Source: Amaurobius ferox
Taxonomy: Eukaryota; Arthropoda; Arachnida; Araneae; Amaurobiidae
Reading direction: 5' to 3'
Assembly (NCBI GenBank): GCA_951213105.1
Contig: OX578134.1
Span: 141,995,450 to 142,059,449 of the forward strand
Length of the DNA: 64,000 nucleotides
Part shown: positions 11,673 to 22,469 of the stretch, piece after piece
Layout of the letters: every line of letters begins with the position of its first letter
Numbering within the stretch: position 1 is the stretch's first letter
Notes under the pieces: generated by a model
Databases searched by the model: none
Told to the model about the DNA's origin: nothing
Seen by the model: only the letters and a program-made list of their open reading frames with translations
Translations under genes and position numbers: made by a program

Positions 11673-12540
11673 TTTTGCATTTACTTTTAAAATCAATATC
11701 AATGCATACAAAAATTGTCCCCAATTACGTGCTCCAAAAAATCAACAGATTGAAAGTAAAATTAATATAAAATGCATTAAAAAGCTGTAAATATGGTAGT
11801 TTATGATGCAGTGAAACACAGGCTTACAAACAAACAGCTGTCATATATGTAACAGGCGGAAAGTTGATGTTTACTATTAATTCCGATATATGGATGTACC
11901 CCGTACACATCTACCACAATTTTTCCAAGTCATTTTTTCATGTGTAGGATGGTATGCGACATCAAATGTAAAAGTAGGTGAGTAAAGTACATTTTCATAA
12001 GCTATTCTGCGAGTAACTACACAAAATGTCTTATTGGAAGCATCAAGCTTCTTGCTGTACTGAAAAAAAAATAAGTACAGCTGTCAATACAGTATATGGA
12101 GTAAAACAAAATTAATGCATATATAATGGGAATAATATTTTTTAAATACAGATTGTACATTGGGGCACAATAGAGCATTGTGTTCCCAATGCTGTAATTA
12201 AATGTAATCGATTTGCAAAATCTATAAACTAAACAAATGAATTCATCACTGTTAATCAATTAATAAATCTCGACTGATACAAATACACTCAATTGAAATT
12301 TTGTGTGATAAACCTGTTAAAAATGACAATGGTGTAGTATGCGAGGACATTAAATGTGGAAGTTAAGTTTTGATAAAATTTTGGAAACAAAGAATATCTA
12401 AAAATACAATTTAAGTATATACTTTTAATTTACATAAAATAATTAAGTTTATTCTATTTAAGATGTGTTTCGTTGCACCCCATGTGGAGTTTCTTAGTAC
12501 TACGTATTTGAACACTACGTAAAAAAAAAATTCATAACTT
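11673..12540. other. AT-rich interval, no gene seen
   Basis: I see no supported gene. Small open frames here resemble nothing known and have the base composition of the surrounding DNA. Confidence 0.5.
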
Positions 12541-12544
12541 TAGA

Positions 12545-12804
12545 TTATAATTTCTCTAACTAAACAGTTGTTTCCAATCCTATTTTGAGTACGTATACTT
12601 GAAGCAAATGAGTTTGTGATTCTAAGGATAGCTTATTTCTGAAATTTTACTAAACTGTAACCAATATATTTGGTGTCTTTTATAAGTTCTATAACTAAAC
12701 AGTTTCCGCTAATTCTATTTAAGAGTACATATTCTTGTAGCCAGTTAACCCGTGATGCTGACTATACCTTATTTTTGACACTTTAATAAACTGTAGCCGA
12801 TATA
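12545..12804 (+). repeat. Two-unit tandem duplication, about 130 bp per unit
   Basis: Unit 1 (about 12545-12675) and unit 2 (about 12683-12804) share ctaactaaacagt, tatttnnagagtac, and ttactaaactgta/ttaataaactgta with substitutions. The Tc1 element A starts at the end of unit 2. Confidence 0.55.
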
Positions 12805-14110
12805 CAGTATTGTGGCAATTAATTGAGAAATGTCATTTTTTTCGTTTTATCACACGTAAGCTTAGGAAGAAGCACTCCAAATTAGCTCAGAGTTCGAATT
12901 GCAGTTATTATCAAAGTAGCAGGTGTTCGTATGCACCTGGTAAGTAGCAGGTGTTCAAATTCCTCCGCCAGGTGGCAGGTGTTCCGCAGTGGTAGTTTCT
13001 CAGTTGTTGCGGGGCTCATTAGCGTCATGGATATCAGCGCGGAAACACGTGCTAAAGTGATTGCGCTTAGAGAACACACTTCTAAGACGTTCGAGGAAAT
13101 AGGTAAAATATGTGGAGTGAGTACAGCAAGTGTCGAGAAGATCTGGAAGCGGTTTCAGGAAACAGGAAATGCTGGAACCAACCGCTCTTGAAGATGCGGC
13201 CGAAAAAGATCAACTTCGGCTCGTGACGACAAAACTTTACATCGAATGAGTGTTAAAAATCCTCGATTAAGCAGTTTTGACCTGTCTAAGTCCATGGTGG
13301 CAGCTGGTGTTGATATTGCACCTTCAACAGTGTGATACAGGCTGTTAGAACGCGGACGGAGAGCACGTCGACCGTACAAGAAGCAGCTTCTGACGCTTCG
13401 CATGAAGAAAAAATGGTTGGAATGGGCACGGAAATACAAAACATGGACTGAGAAGGACTGGGAGAAAGTTCTCTTTTCTGACGAAACACATTTTGTGGTT
13501 CAGGGATTTAGATCTATGTTCGTGAGAAGGAGCCAAGGAGAACCTCTCAATCAGCACCGCATCAATCAAGCACCCAAGCATCGGCCCAAAAAGATGTTTT
13601 GGGGACAGAATCTCTTGTTCCCGTAGAGGGAATGATGAACAGTGCCAGTTACGAAGTCATATTGACCCGAAAAGTGCTTCCAACCATGGCTAAACTGTGG
13701 CCGAACGGAGATTGCGTTTTCCAACAAGACAGCGCGCCATGTCACACTTCGAAGCGAATCAAAAATCTCTTCTAAAAAAAATATTACCGTACTGGATTGG
13801 CCCGGGAATTCACCAGACTTGAATCCCATAGAAAATTTGTGGGCTATTGTCAAAAAACGGCTTCACAAATTTGACTGTACGACGATGGGCAAGCTAATTT
13901 CGGCCGCTATTGACATATGGTTCAGAGACGTTGAAATTAAAACTACATGTGCTTGTCTAGTACATTCCATGGCGAAACGTGTCTGTGATGTTATAAAGCC
14001 TCGGGGAGGTCATATCACTTATTAGTTTTAAATGTATCCATAGAAAACTTGAATAAAACTGAATTTTATAAAAAAAACTGCATTTCTCAATTAATTGCCA
14101 CAATACTGTA
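12803..14110 (+). mobile_element. Tc1-like transposon A with 28-bp terminal inverted repeats and TA target duplication
   Basis: The element itself is 12805-14108 (1,304 bp). Its left end CAGTATTGTGGCAATTAATT... is repeated in inverse at the right end, identical for 28 bp. TA lies on both sides (12803-12804 and 14109-14110), the expected target-site duplication of the Tc1/mariner superfamily. It contains one dead transposase gene. The right TA is also the left boundary of transposon B. Confidence 0.92.
13027..14025 (+). pseudogene. Tc1-like transposase of transposon A, broken
   Basis: Transposase of the IS630-Tc1-mariner superfamily, which cuts and pastes the element at TA sites. It starts MDISAETRAKVIALREHT and continues with a helix-turn-helix region (EEIGKICGVSTASVEKIW). 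Catalytic acidic residues are visible in FSDETHF (near 13478-13498), QQDSAPCHTS (near 13724-13753) and NPIENLW (near 13822-13842). The second Asp and the Glu are about 34 residues apart, as in DD34E Tc1 enzymes. It is dead: stops at 13189-13191 (TGA) and 13333-13335 (TGA), and frame changes, one of them near the A8 run at 13775-13782. The carboxy end closes with GGHITY and a stop. Confidence 0.88.
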
Positions 14111-14289
14111 CACTCTTTTGAAAAACAAACGAAGCACCCCTAAAATAATCTGATCATCCCAAAATTCCGCATACAAATTGCTTTATACCAAGTATGCAAA
14201 TGATTAAATTTGCAAGACCAGGGGGTGTTATCTTCGGCCATAGCGCGCATTTCTACTTTGCAGCTAACATCCCATAAAACAGGTTAAAA

Positions 14290-15477
14290 TGTGGACGGTT
14301 TATCTTTGCTTGTTATCAGCGTTGCATTTTCGTAGAGAGACAATCAATAATACCGTTAGGACGTCGCCGAAGACCTTATAAGTAATTAGACGAGTTCGAA
14401 CGTGGTCGTATATTTGGGATGCGTGAATCTGACGACTCATGCCGAGAAATAGGGCGCTACCTACACCGAACGGACATTGCTGTGCAAAGGTGCTGGCAGA
14501 TATGGTAGCTGCATTGGCTGACTGAAGACTCTTGAAAGACAAGGTGCACGAAAGCGAGGCAAGATTGGATGATTGTGCGATAGGCTCGAACTGACCCAAA
14601 TTCATCATTATCCGACATCCAACGTATTACAGCCTATTCCATACCACCCGTGGTACCTTCCACCATCTTACGACGCTTGTCTGAGGTGGGGTTACGCTTA
14701 CGGTGGCCTTTAAGATGTCTGCACATAACCCACAACATCGAGAGTGTCGTTTGGAGTGGTGTCGTAGCCGAGTATCATGGCTACCATCAGACTGGCATTG
14801 CATAGTTACGGTATCTAGAAGAGTTATAGTGTCTACTTCTAAACACTGCATCATAGTGTTCAGGAATTAATCACGCTTCAGTCTTTCAGCAGATGACCAT
14901 CGGGTACGTGTGTGGAGGCGTCATGGCCAGCGGTCACAATCAGCCTTTGTTTTACACAGGCCCACAGTTCCAGCCGTCCAAATAGTTGCTCTATGTCTTA
15001 GGATTAGTCGGACGGTCTGGAATTTCATTTCGATAGGCACACAGTCATTATCACTGATGTGATGCTGTGGGGGTGCTATCTCTGACGGCACCAGGTCGCC
15101 CCAGTCATCCGGCATACAACTTTAACAGCTCAACGATATGCTTATGAAATCCTGCAATCGTTTGAGTTACCCTTCATGTCACGTCATTCTGAGTCATTTT
15201 ACAACAAGATAATGCCACTCCACATACGACTCGCATATCTGAGGACAGTCTTCTTGCTGTTGATACTGCTGCCAAACCAGACCTTTCACCAATCGAGGAT
15301 GTATGGGACATGCTGAGCTGCCAGATTCGGGCACACCGAAATGTAGCAGATCTGGAGCAACAATTTAGGAATGCCTAGCAGAATATATCGCAGGGTGACA
15401 TTAGGAAACTTTATAACTCCTTACTTAGACGTATACAAGCATGCATTTCCGCCAAAGGGGGTTTCACCAATTACTGA
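14290..15477 (+). pseudogene. Tc1-like transposase of transposon B, heavily decayed
   Basis: Recognisable pieces occur in order: FGMRESDDSCREIGRYLHRT (DNA-binding region), then LSADDHRVRVWRRHGQR of the catalytic domain, and the carboxy end IRKLYNSLLRRIQACISAKG, GGFTNY, stop at 15475. The last block is typical of Tc1 transposases whose genes end ...IQARGG. Many stops and frame changes separate the pieces. A foreign 60-bp insert interrupts the catalytic region (14974-15035). No function remains. Confidence 0.75.
14974..15035 (+). mobile_element. Insert resembling the SINE-1 tail inside transposon B
   Basis: The stretch gccgtccaaatagttgctct ... agtcggacggtctgg lies inside the transposase relic. 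It matches the 3' tail of the SINE at 46 kb (gccggccgtccaaacag ... ggtcggacggtctggg), and more closely the complement of the middle unit at 52.75-52.83 kb. It interrupts the protein similarity, so it looks inserted. Confidence 0.55.
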
Positions 15478-15705
15478 TTTGAAAATTCAATTTGCAATTG
15501 CTAACCATTAATGGATCCTGCGGCCTTGATTTTGTAATCATTTCATTACCTGTGTATGAGCTGTATGCATATTTTTCAATAAAAATAGTCACTTTCTTCA
15601 TGTTGCTTTGTTTTTTGTCAAAAGAGTTTATTTGATGTATTTCTAAAAATGCTTCATTATATCCCAATCTCCCCTGCATCGATATATTTTACTGACAAGT
15701 GGACT

Positions 15706-15876
15706 ATGAAAATAAAAGCGTTAATTAATAAATTAATGCTGGAGGGGCAAGTATATTCATGTTGGCTCTTAAGGTCACTTGAAACTTCACTCGAGAATTT
15801 ATGTATGGCAAATTATAATTACCAAACGTGAACGTTCAAAGTAATTGGATGCTTCATTAATGATGATAGTTACTGA
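15706..15876 (+). pseudogene. Secreted-peptide gene relic P4
   Basis: The ATG at 15706 follows the family leader (atcgatatattttactgac). The frame opens MKIKALINKLMLEGQ, continues YSCWLLRSLETSLENLCMAN, meets a stop at 15829, and then, in the same frame, reads VIGCFINDDSY and stops at 15874. The whole 57-codon frame is kept in register with P1 and P3, broken only by that one stop. The signal core carries charged replacements compared with the 20.3-kb copy. Confidence 0.5.
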
Positions 15877-15999
15877 TCTTATAAGCGTAATGAGCCTTAT
15901 TTTTCTAAAATGATGAACTCAGAACTAAGAGTTAAAAACTATCAAATTCGCAACCACTAACCAAATTTGAGCTCATTTATTTATACGAACTACACTATA

Positions 16000-17040
16000 T
16001 TTCGTGCAGCAAATTGTTACTGAGACCTTAATAGGAGACACATTAAAATATATATTTATAAATAGAAAATTCTTAATAAAATGAAAGAGTTATTTTTGTA
16101 GATACCAAAATAAATCATATTTACTGTAAATTCATTATTTTCTACTGTATGTTAACTTCAGGTTAATTATTGCATTTACAGTTATTTAATTATTGTTTTT
16201 GTAAAACAATTATATAATTACACTTGTGTTTTCTTATACTACGGAAGTACTATTCTTACAAAAGTTTTCAGTTTCAAGATTTTGATGTTAATATATGTTT
16301 CAGGACCTCCTGAGTACGCTCTGACTGTGTTTAGAGTAGTATCCGTCTGTCTGTAGTCGATTTTTTATGTACACGAAAACTGCCATAAATGTTAATGGAA
16401 TTTCAAGAAACTTGTTATCCAACTTTGGTAACAACACATATAGAACTAGGTAGGATATATTTTAAATTCAAGCAAAAACTTCCAAATTTTGCATTTCCTT
16501 AACATAGCAACATATCATAAAATTTGACATAATTATGAACAGAAGAGGTTTCTTCGTGGCTCAGTAATTCCGAAATTCAACAGTCTCAATGAATGTATTG
16601 AAAAATAGCTGCAATACAATTTTGAGTTCGTGGCATTATTAGCTCCCCTCTCGGGAGGACAAGTTACTTCTACGGGGTATACATTGTCAAACGTAGTATC
16701 ATGCGAAATATTTTTTCAAGCTCTTTTAAATGAAGGGTAACATGCTATAATTGTGATCATTTGTACCAGAGATACATATTTAAAAAAAATCTTGCAAAAT
16801 TTGAAAAGAAAAAAGTCACAAGCTACATAAAATGTATTCTGGCATGAAAAAGTCGAATTGTGTCACATTTCAGTTAATTAAATTTTGTTGTTGTATATTA
16901 AGCAGTATATGATTTATCCTTAAACTTTTACAAATGATATAGAAATAATAGTTTATTAACTTCAGTGAACTGCTAAATTTTTCTGCACATTTTACAGAAA
17001 AAGTAATATTTTAAAGAAACTGCTAAAAGTCCTATAAGTT
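16000..17040. other. AT-rich interval, no gene seen
   Basis: I see no supported gene. A segment near 16320-16400 (gtccgtctgtctgtag, acgaaaactgccataaatg) faintly resembles the start of the (TCTG)n repeat family at 34 and 59 kb. Confidence 0.45.
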
Positions 17041-17046
17041 TTGAAT

Positions 17047-17189
<143 letters not shown>

Positions 17190-17491
17190 CTATCCGATTT
17201 ATTCTAAATTGGAAATTATCTTGTTATACTTCTTTAAGTTTTGTTGTTAAATTTAACAACTTTGGAAAATGTTCTTTCTAGTTAAAAAGTGGCTGTATTT
17301 ACTTCAAATATGAAAATGAATATTGTTTTAATTTTTTTAAATATCCGGGTTATCATCAAGTAATATAATTTCGATTGTGAGTTAGATCTGCAGAGGCCAG
17401 TATATCAACTCTCCCTCTGGTGTGGAGTAACAAATATCCCTCTGATGCAGACTAAAAAAGAAACCCACAACTTCATGTGTCCAACCCCCCC

Positions 17492-17532
17492 TCAATGGTT
17501 TCTCTCTCTCTCTGAGGGAGAGAAACCATTGA
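17492..17532. repeat. Perfect hairpin with CT-rich arms
   Basis: tcaatggtttctctc and gagagaaaccattga form a perfect 15-bp inverted repeat around a short CT/GA loop. It has the form of a small foldback or a transcript hairpin. No family is assigned. Confidence 0.7.
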
Positions 17533-17991
17533 TATCAGATTAGCAACCAAGTACTATAACACCTTAATCCCTCCAGAATGTTTATTGAAGTATAATCTCA
17601 ACATATTTAAACTCTTTGGAATGCAACACATGCATCACGAGTTTACATGATTTTTCATGGGTATCCACTAGTATAAAATATAATCTATACTAAAAATAAT
17701 ACTAACGGCGCAGAAAAAATAACACACGTTTGACTATAAATAATATAATGCGTTTGGTACCAGCGCATGAAAAAGATGAATACATTACATATTTACAATG
17801 GTAAAACATAATAACTACGTTTTCAACATAAAATAATATTATTTCTTTGCTATTAAATTGAAGGCTAAAACAGACAAAATGTTTACCTCGTATAATTGCA
17901 AGTAAAAATTAAAATACTTGAAAATACATGAATATGAAATTACGTAGAAAACACTATGAACACGCCAATATATCTCGCTGACAAATAAAGC

Positions 17992-18172
17992 ATGAAAAGA
18001 AAATCATTCGTTATCCCAACAATTATATTGGAGGGACAAATCTCTTCACCTTGCCTCTTAACGTCACTTGAAACTGCATTCGAAGGTACATGCATGACAC
18101 ACTGCAAACTGCGGGAAGGGCACATTCACGGTAATTGGATGGTTCATTAATGGTGGTAGTTTGTACTTTTAA
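17992..18172 (+). pseudogene. Secreted-peptide gene relic P5
   Basis: It starts MKRKSFVIPTIILEGQ after the leader atatctcgctgacaaataaa. The frame continues SSPCLLTSLETAFEGTCM. The end of the family (tgg ttc att aat ggt ggt agt ttg, then stop at 18170) lies in a different frame, and the 181-bp length is not a multiple of three, so one frameshift separates the halves. The downstream 100 bp also match the family. Function unknown. Confidence 0.5.
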
Positions 18173-18734
18173 ATAAGCGCTTGCCCATGTTTTTAATGAG
18201 GGCATCATAAGACCTTTGAATAGGAATAAAATACATTTACAACCAATTGTCAGTTATATGCACATAGAAATGGGTGACTTTTGCTAAGTGTCATACGAAG
18301 TATAAAAATTGTGGCCTAACAAGGCCGCAATGAATTGGTAATATATTATACGGAATGTTTTATAGAAAGTAAAATTAAAAGTAAATATCTGCTGTGAGCA
18401 AGTAACTGTGTAAAAGATCCATGATTCGGCATGAAATTAACACCACATGTGGTCGATTGGTCGATTTAGGCCACTTATAAGGCCAAACAAATGACTTATT
18501 TATACTCTATAAAATATATATCAAAATGTATTTACATGTAATTGAGATCAATTGCATAAAAGAAGTAATTGTTGGGGAATTTTCAGGCGTCCGAATAAAA
18601 AAATATCGTATCTTCTGAATGTAGTGAACAAGATTCAAGAGGGTGAAGTTGTATAACATTGAATATGGGAAGGGATGTTCATGATACTTTTAAAATTTAA
18701 TGCAATGTTTTGATAAATGTGATTGTAAAACCTA

Positions 18735-18965
18735 ATATCTAAAGGCTGATCTGTGCTAGCTTTCTTACGTTATTGTGATTCCTTTTCTAATGAAAAATTA
18801 AGGAAGGATTGATTATTTATTTAAAAGTAATGAAAGTATTCATTTTATTCAAAGGAGATGGGTGTCTTAGGGGGTGTTGTGAACATTCGGTAGTGTTTGA
18901 ATTCAATAAAGTCAAAGTATTCACAGATTGTAATAATCGTACTAAAGTCACTACACATACTGAGA
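18735..18965 (-). mobile_element. HLE remnant (copy 9), minus strand
   Basis: The order gctagctttct-acgtt, ttttctaatgaaaaatta, gggtgttgtgaacattcg, gtattcacagattgt matches the complete minus-strand copy at 5.2-5.45 kb, with many substitutions. No ends are preserved. A second partial match (gatctgtgctagctttctaa) lies at about 19,078-19,097. Confidence 0.5.
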
Positions 18966-19534
18966 AAATTATTAGTTAAACTATAAGATTATTAGTCAAA
19001 GATATTTTTTAAAAATATCACTTTAGAAAGAATGTCATTTTGCATACTTTTAGTGCAAAAAAAAATGCTTTAGGATGATCTGTGCTAGCTTTCTAACGTT
19101 TTTGCATGAAACAATAAAAATGCTTTAGCATATCCTAAAACTTGAATAGTCAATTTTATTTATTTGGAAATGTTACACTTTTAATCAGTTTCTAAATTTT
19201 ATTTTTTTAATTTTCTATTTGAAACATACTTTGTTACAAATACAAGCATATTTTCCTTTATTATAAAGTACTCTATTATTTTAGTCTTTAACATTTACTT
19301 TACTATTTTCACTTTTAAATAACATTATAAATAAGGCCACCAATGAAGCGGAATCGCTAGACATTTCCCGGTGGGCCGGGACTGTTGAATTTAATTATTT
19401 TCCATGCCCATAATGTACAATGGGCCAATTATGTCCCTTTTTCCGGATCAATATGGTATACCGGCAGAGGCTGTTCTTGTTTTCGAAATCTGTCAACTCT
19501 ATTATTTTGTGTTGTATGTTGAACTTAATGGTGT

Positions 19535-19660
19535 TACAGTTTTATTACATTAGTAACTGTTTAGTTTTATTACATTAGTAACTGTTTAGTTTTATTACAT
19601 TAGTAACTGTTTAGTTTTATTACATTAGTAACAGTTTAGTTTTAATATATTAGTGACTGA
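19535..19660. repeat. Tandem repeat, 25-bp unit, about 4-5 copies
   Basis: The unit ttagttttattacattagta followed by actgt repeats with period 25 from 19561; the last units are diverged (acagt, taatatatt). Confidence 0.9.
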
Positions 19661-20261
19661 TAGACATTTAAATAAAATCGTAAAAAAGTTTTAGTTTTAA
19701 CAACGTGATATTGATGGCGGTGCAAATAGAAATAGATCCCTGCATCAGGATTTAAAATAGGGCAGAATGTTGAGTATTAAATTCATAACTTCATAATTTA
19801 CATTTTTTTTAAATCTCGAGGTACCTCTGTACTAAATATCATGATTGTGGGTAGCTTAGATTTTTAGCTACATACAACATAAGCAAGCAAACATACATAA
19901 TATATTATTAGTATAAATTTTAGTTTATTTATTCCAGCAGTTTGAGCGAAATTTGTATATTCCTAACAGTAAATCATCCTCATAGCTTCGAAAAAACTTT
20001 TATAACTAGAACATATAAAATATTTTTTGCAACAGTGCAAAAAGAGAGAAAAATGACCGGATAACAATACGGAGAATTACTTTCCATTTTTTTAAACATA
20101 CTTTGCTAATTTTACATTTCCTTTTAAAACAAATAATAAGAAACCAAAAAATGTCGCTGATAACACGGAAGGGGAAAAAATGAAATGGTTGAAAAAGGAT
20201 AAATATGGAATGTTGTGAAAAAGATATAAACACATCGATATAACTCACTGACAAGCGGAAC

Positions 20262-20443
20262 ATGAAAATAAAAGCGTTAATTATCGCAATAATTATGCTG
20301 GTGGGACAAACCTCTTCATCCTGGCTCTTAACGCCACTTCAATCCCCCTTCGAAAGTTTATGTATAGCATAGAGAAAAACTGCGTCAAGGCAACGTGCCC
20401 ATTAAATGGATGCATCATTAATGATGATAGTTTGTGCTCTTAA
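20262..20443 (+). pseudogene. Secreted-peptide gene copy P6, best preserved start
   Basis: The ATG at 20262 opens 36 codons. A lysine start and a strongly hydrophobic run (ALIIAIIMLVG) followed by QTSSSW look like a classical secretory signal peptide; then LLTPLQSPFESLCIA and a TAG at 20370. The family's cysteine-rich end continues in another frame, with CPLNGCIINDDSLCS and a stop at 20441. The 182-bp length shows a 2-base offset between halves. The copy could be a pseudogene, or the 36-residue frame alone could be translated. I cannot identify the family, and neither a defence nor a venom role can be claimed. Confidence 0.5.
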
Positions 20444-20580
20444 ATGCGTAATTAGCCATATTTTTTTCTAAAATGATGACTCCAGCATTAAGATTTTTAA
20501 GGCGGGGACTGTCACATTTGTAACCGCTCATCAATTTCATGCGGATATAAATGGGTGAGGTATTGATTTCATGCAACATA
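20444..20580 (+). repeat. Conserved downstream segment of the peptide-gene family (family F)
   Basis: The segment taattagccatatttttttc, aaaatgatgactcc, cgctcatcaatttcatgcgg recurs downstream of P1 (2217-2345), P4 (15877-15975) and, weaker, P2 and P5. The duplicated unit is therefore longer than the coding part, as expected for gene or segment duplication. Confidence 0.55.
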
Positions 20581-21019
20581 TAACAAATTTATTGCCACAT
20601 GCATAAATGTGGATGTGCTGATAATTAATAGTTGAAAGTAAAAATATATTGAAAATGAAGTATCTAACAAAATAAATAAAAATAGCTTAATGTACTTTTA
20701 CTAGCTTATTTGTCAGTTATTTTTCAAAAAATCGAACTGTACTGGCAAGTAAGACCGATTTTTGTGCAAATCCACTAACACATCTTTGGAAATTCTTATG
20801 CTGATAGAATGGCTTGTAACAAATTGCCCAAATAGCAAAATCGGTTAATTTATTTTTGAGTTAATTGGTTAATTTATTTTTGAGTTAATCGTTTGATTTA
20901 TTTGATACATAGGAAGGTAATCACAAACTAAAATAAAGCGTAAATAAAATTTAAAATTCAGATAATCGTTTTGGAAACACATTAAGAGTTTTCTTCTTCA
21001 GCGTCAGCAATCGAGGATA

Positions 21020-21262
21020 TTGATTGTGACGGGGTCGAACATTCGAATTCGAGTTTTCAAAAGAAAAACACGTTTCAATGACTCTTGAATTCGAATAGGA
21101 AGTTTTTGAGATTATGTTGGTATGTATGTTTGTGTGCGTGTATGTATGTGCAGGTGTATGTGTACGTGTAGTTTGTATGCGTGCGTGTGTGGTGTATATG
21201 TGGGCGTGTCCTTGAGTCTGTAGATGCGATATCTCGCGAACGAATGAAGCTCTTAAAATAAG
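21020..21262 (+). mobile_element. HLE 5' fragment (copy 10)
   Basis: It contains gtgacggggtcgaacattcg, the ttcgagttttc block, an irregular GT-rich array (21117-21210), then gagtctgtagatgcgatatc. It stops at a (TA)n array. The matching 3' half may be the fragment at 25.8-26.3 kb beyond the retroelement palindrome. Confidence 0.65.
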
Positions 21263-21266
21263 CATT

Positions 21267-21267
<1 letters not shown>

Positions 21268-21301
<34 letters not shown>
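21268..21301. repeat. (TA)n microsatellite
   Basis: Pure TA dinucleotides. Confidence 0.95.
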
Positions 21302-21311
<10 letters not shown>

Positions 21312-21360
21312 TGAAGGATTTTAATCGAAAATTATGCATAAACTACTGTATGTACAAAAA

Positions 21361-21402
21361 AACCCATCTCTAGCATATCTGTTACATGCTAGAGATGGGT
21401 TA
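21361..21402. repeat. Perfect 16-bp hairpin between two (TA)n arrays
   Basis: aacccatctctagcat and atgctagagatgggtt pair perfectly around a 9-base loop. It lies in the 108-bp spacer between two TA arrays, next to the retroelement palindrome. Confidence 0.85.
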
Positions 21403-21406
21403 CTCG

Positions 21407-21409
<3 letters not shown>

Positions 21410-21452
<43 letters not shown>
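21410..21452. repeat. (AT)n microsatellite
   Basis: Alternating AT. It is preceded by actcgaatt, whose complement (aattcgagt) follows the AT array on the far side of the palindrome (25450). Confidence 0.9.
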
Positions 21453-21454
<2 letters not shown>

Positions 21455-22074
21455 TATAGCTTACAAAAATATGAAGGATACTATGCAAATATTATTAAAT
21501 AAAGAATTTAAAGTTATTAAGTAAATGGATTGATAATGCAAAATACATTAAATTTATTGCGCAAATGCAGCTCCTAAATAAAATGATTTCAATAATAATA
21601 GAAGTTTGAAAATCCAATGAACGAAAAGTAAGAAGATGTAACACGATAAACCTAACTTTTTTTAAAAACACCCAAAGAATAAAATATAATACAGCAAATC
21701 ATCAATCAAATGGATAAAAAATACAAAACACAAGCTATCAAGTTACAGAAAATCAACCAAATTAAAAGGTATGGAAACAAAAAAAGAAAAACTTAAGCTA
21801 AATTCAACTATCTAACAGGCTTACAAAACAAAAGTAAAAATCAACTAATCCTCAAGCAAATGGGAAAAAAATAAATAAAATAAATATCGAATCAACAAGT
21901 CAATGAAAAATATAAAGGTATGGAATCGAAATAAGTATAACAAACGAAATCAAGCACAAACGCATTACACGTGGACGAGGCTCTAAGCCTAAATCATGAA
22001 TTGTTAACCTCTACAAAAATCTAATCATGTCCAAGTTTTTTGTAGAAGCAAACACAAAAATGTATGTTTCTGAA

Positions 22075-22106
22075 GAAATAGATAGATTAAATCTATAAAC
22101 TATTTC
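22075..22106 (-). other. Conserved 3'-region hairpin, left arm copy
   Basis: Same 32-base structure as at 24913-24944, in the inverted arm. Confidence 0.6.
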
Positions 22107-22469
22107 TACTTGGACGACATACATAAAGAAGGAATAAAAAAGAAAAAATGAATACCTGGAAAAAGCACAGCGTATGTACAATCGATTCAATACAGGGTAC
22201 ACTGATAGAAGAGACCAGTGTTGCCATTCGTAAAGAAAAAAATAAAAAACCTTTTACTGTTGCCATTCATAAGAATTGAAAAACTGTGAAGCGAAATGTT
22301 AAGAAAAAGTATTATTATACAAAAAGAGCTACTAAAAAGAGGGGCAAATAATAGTAATGCTGAAGTGGGAAGTGATTGAAAAAAAACAAAAAAAAAAACC
22401 ACAAGAGAATGGAGATGTCTGGCTAATATAAGATACTATGAATAGAATTATATGATACTATGAAAAGAA

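Larger units (their letters stand above)
14109..15630 (+). mobile_element. Tc1-like transposon B, decayed, abutting A
   Basis: The left end (cactcttttgaaaaacaaac at 14111) is matched in inverse by the right end (gttttttgtcaaaagagttta, reaching 15630), with mismatches. TA lies on both sides. The left TA is shared with transposon A, so the two elements sit end to end. The interior is a heavily mutated transposase, more decayed than A. Confidence 0.75.

Noticed and set aside
22187..22402. Phe/Leu/Ser-rich 71-codon frame in the palindrome arms (also 24617-24832) as a membrane protein
   Set aside because: It lies in the pyrimidine-rich 3' region of the retroelement, is not open in copy 3, and has no conserved pattern.
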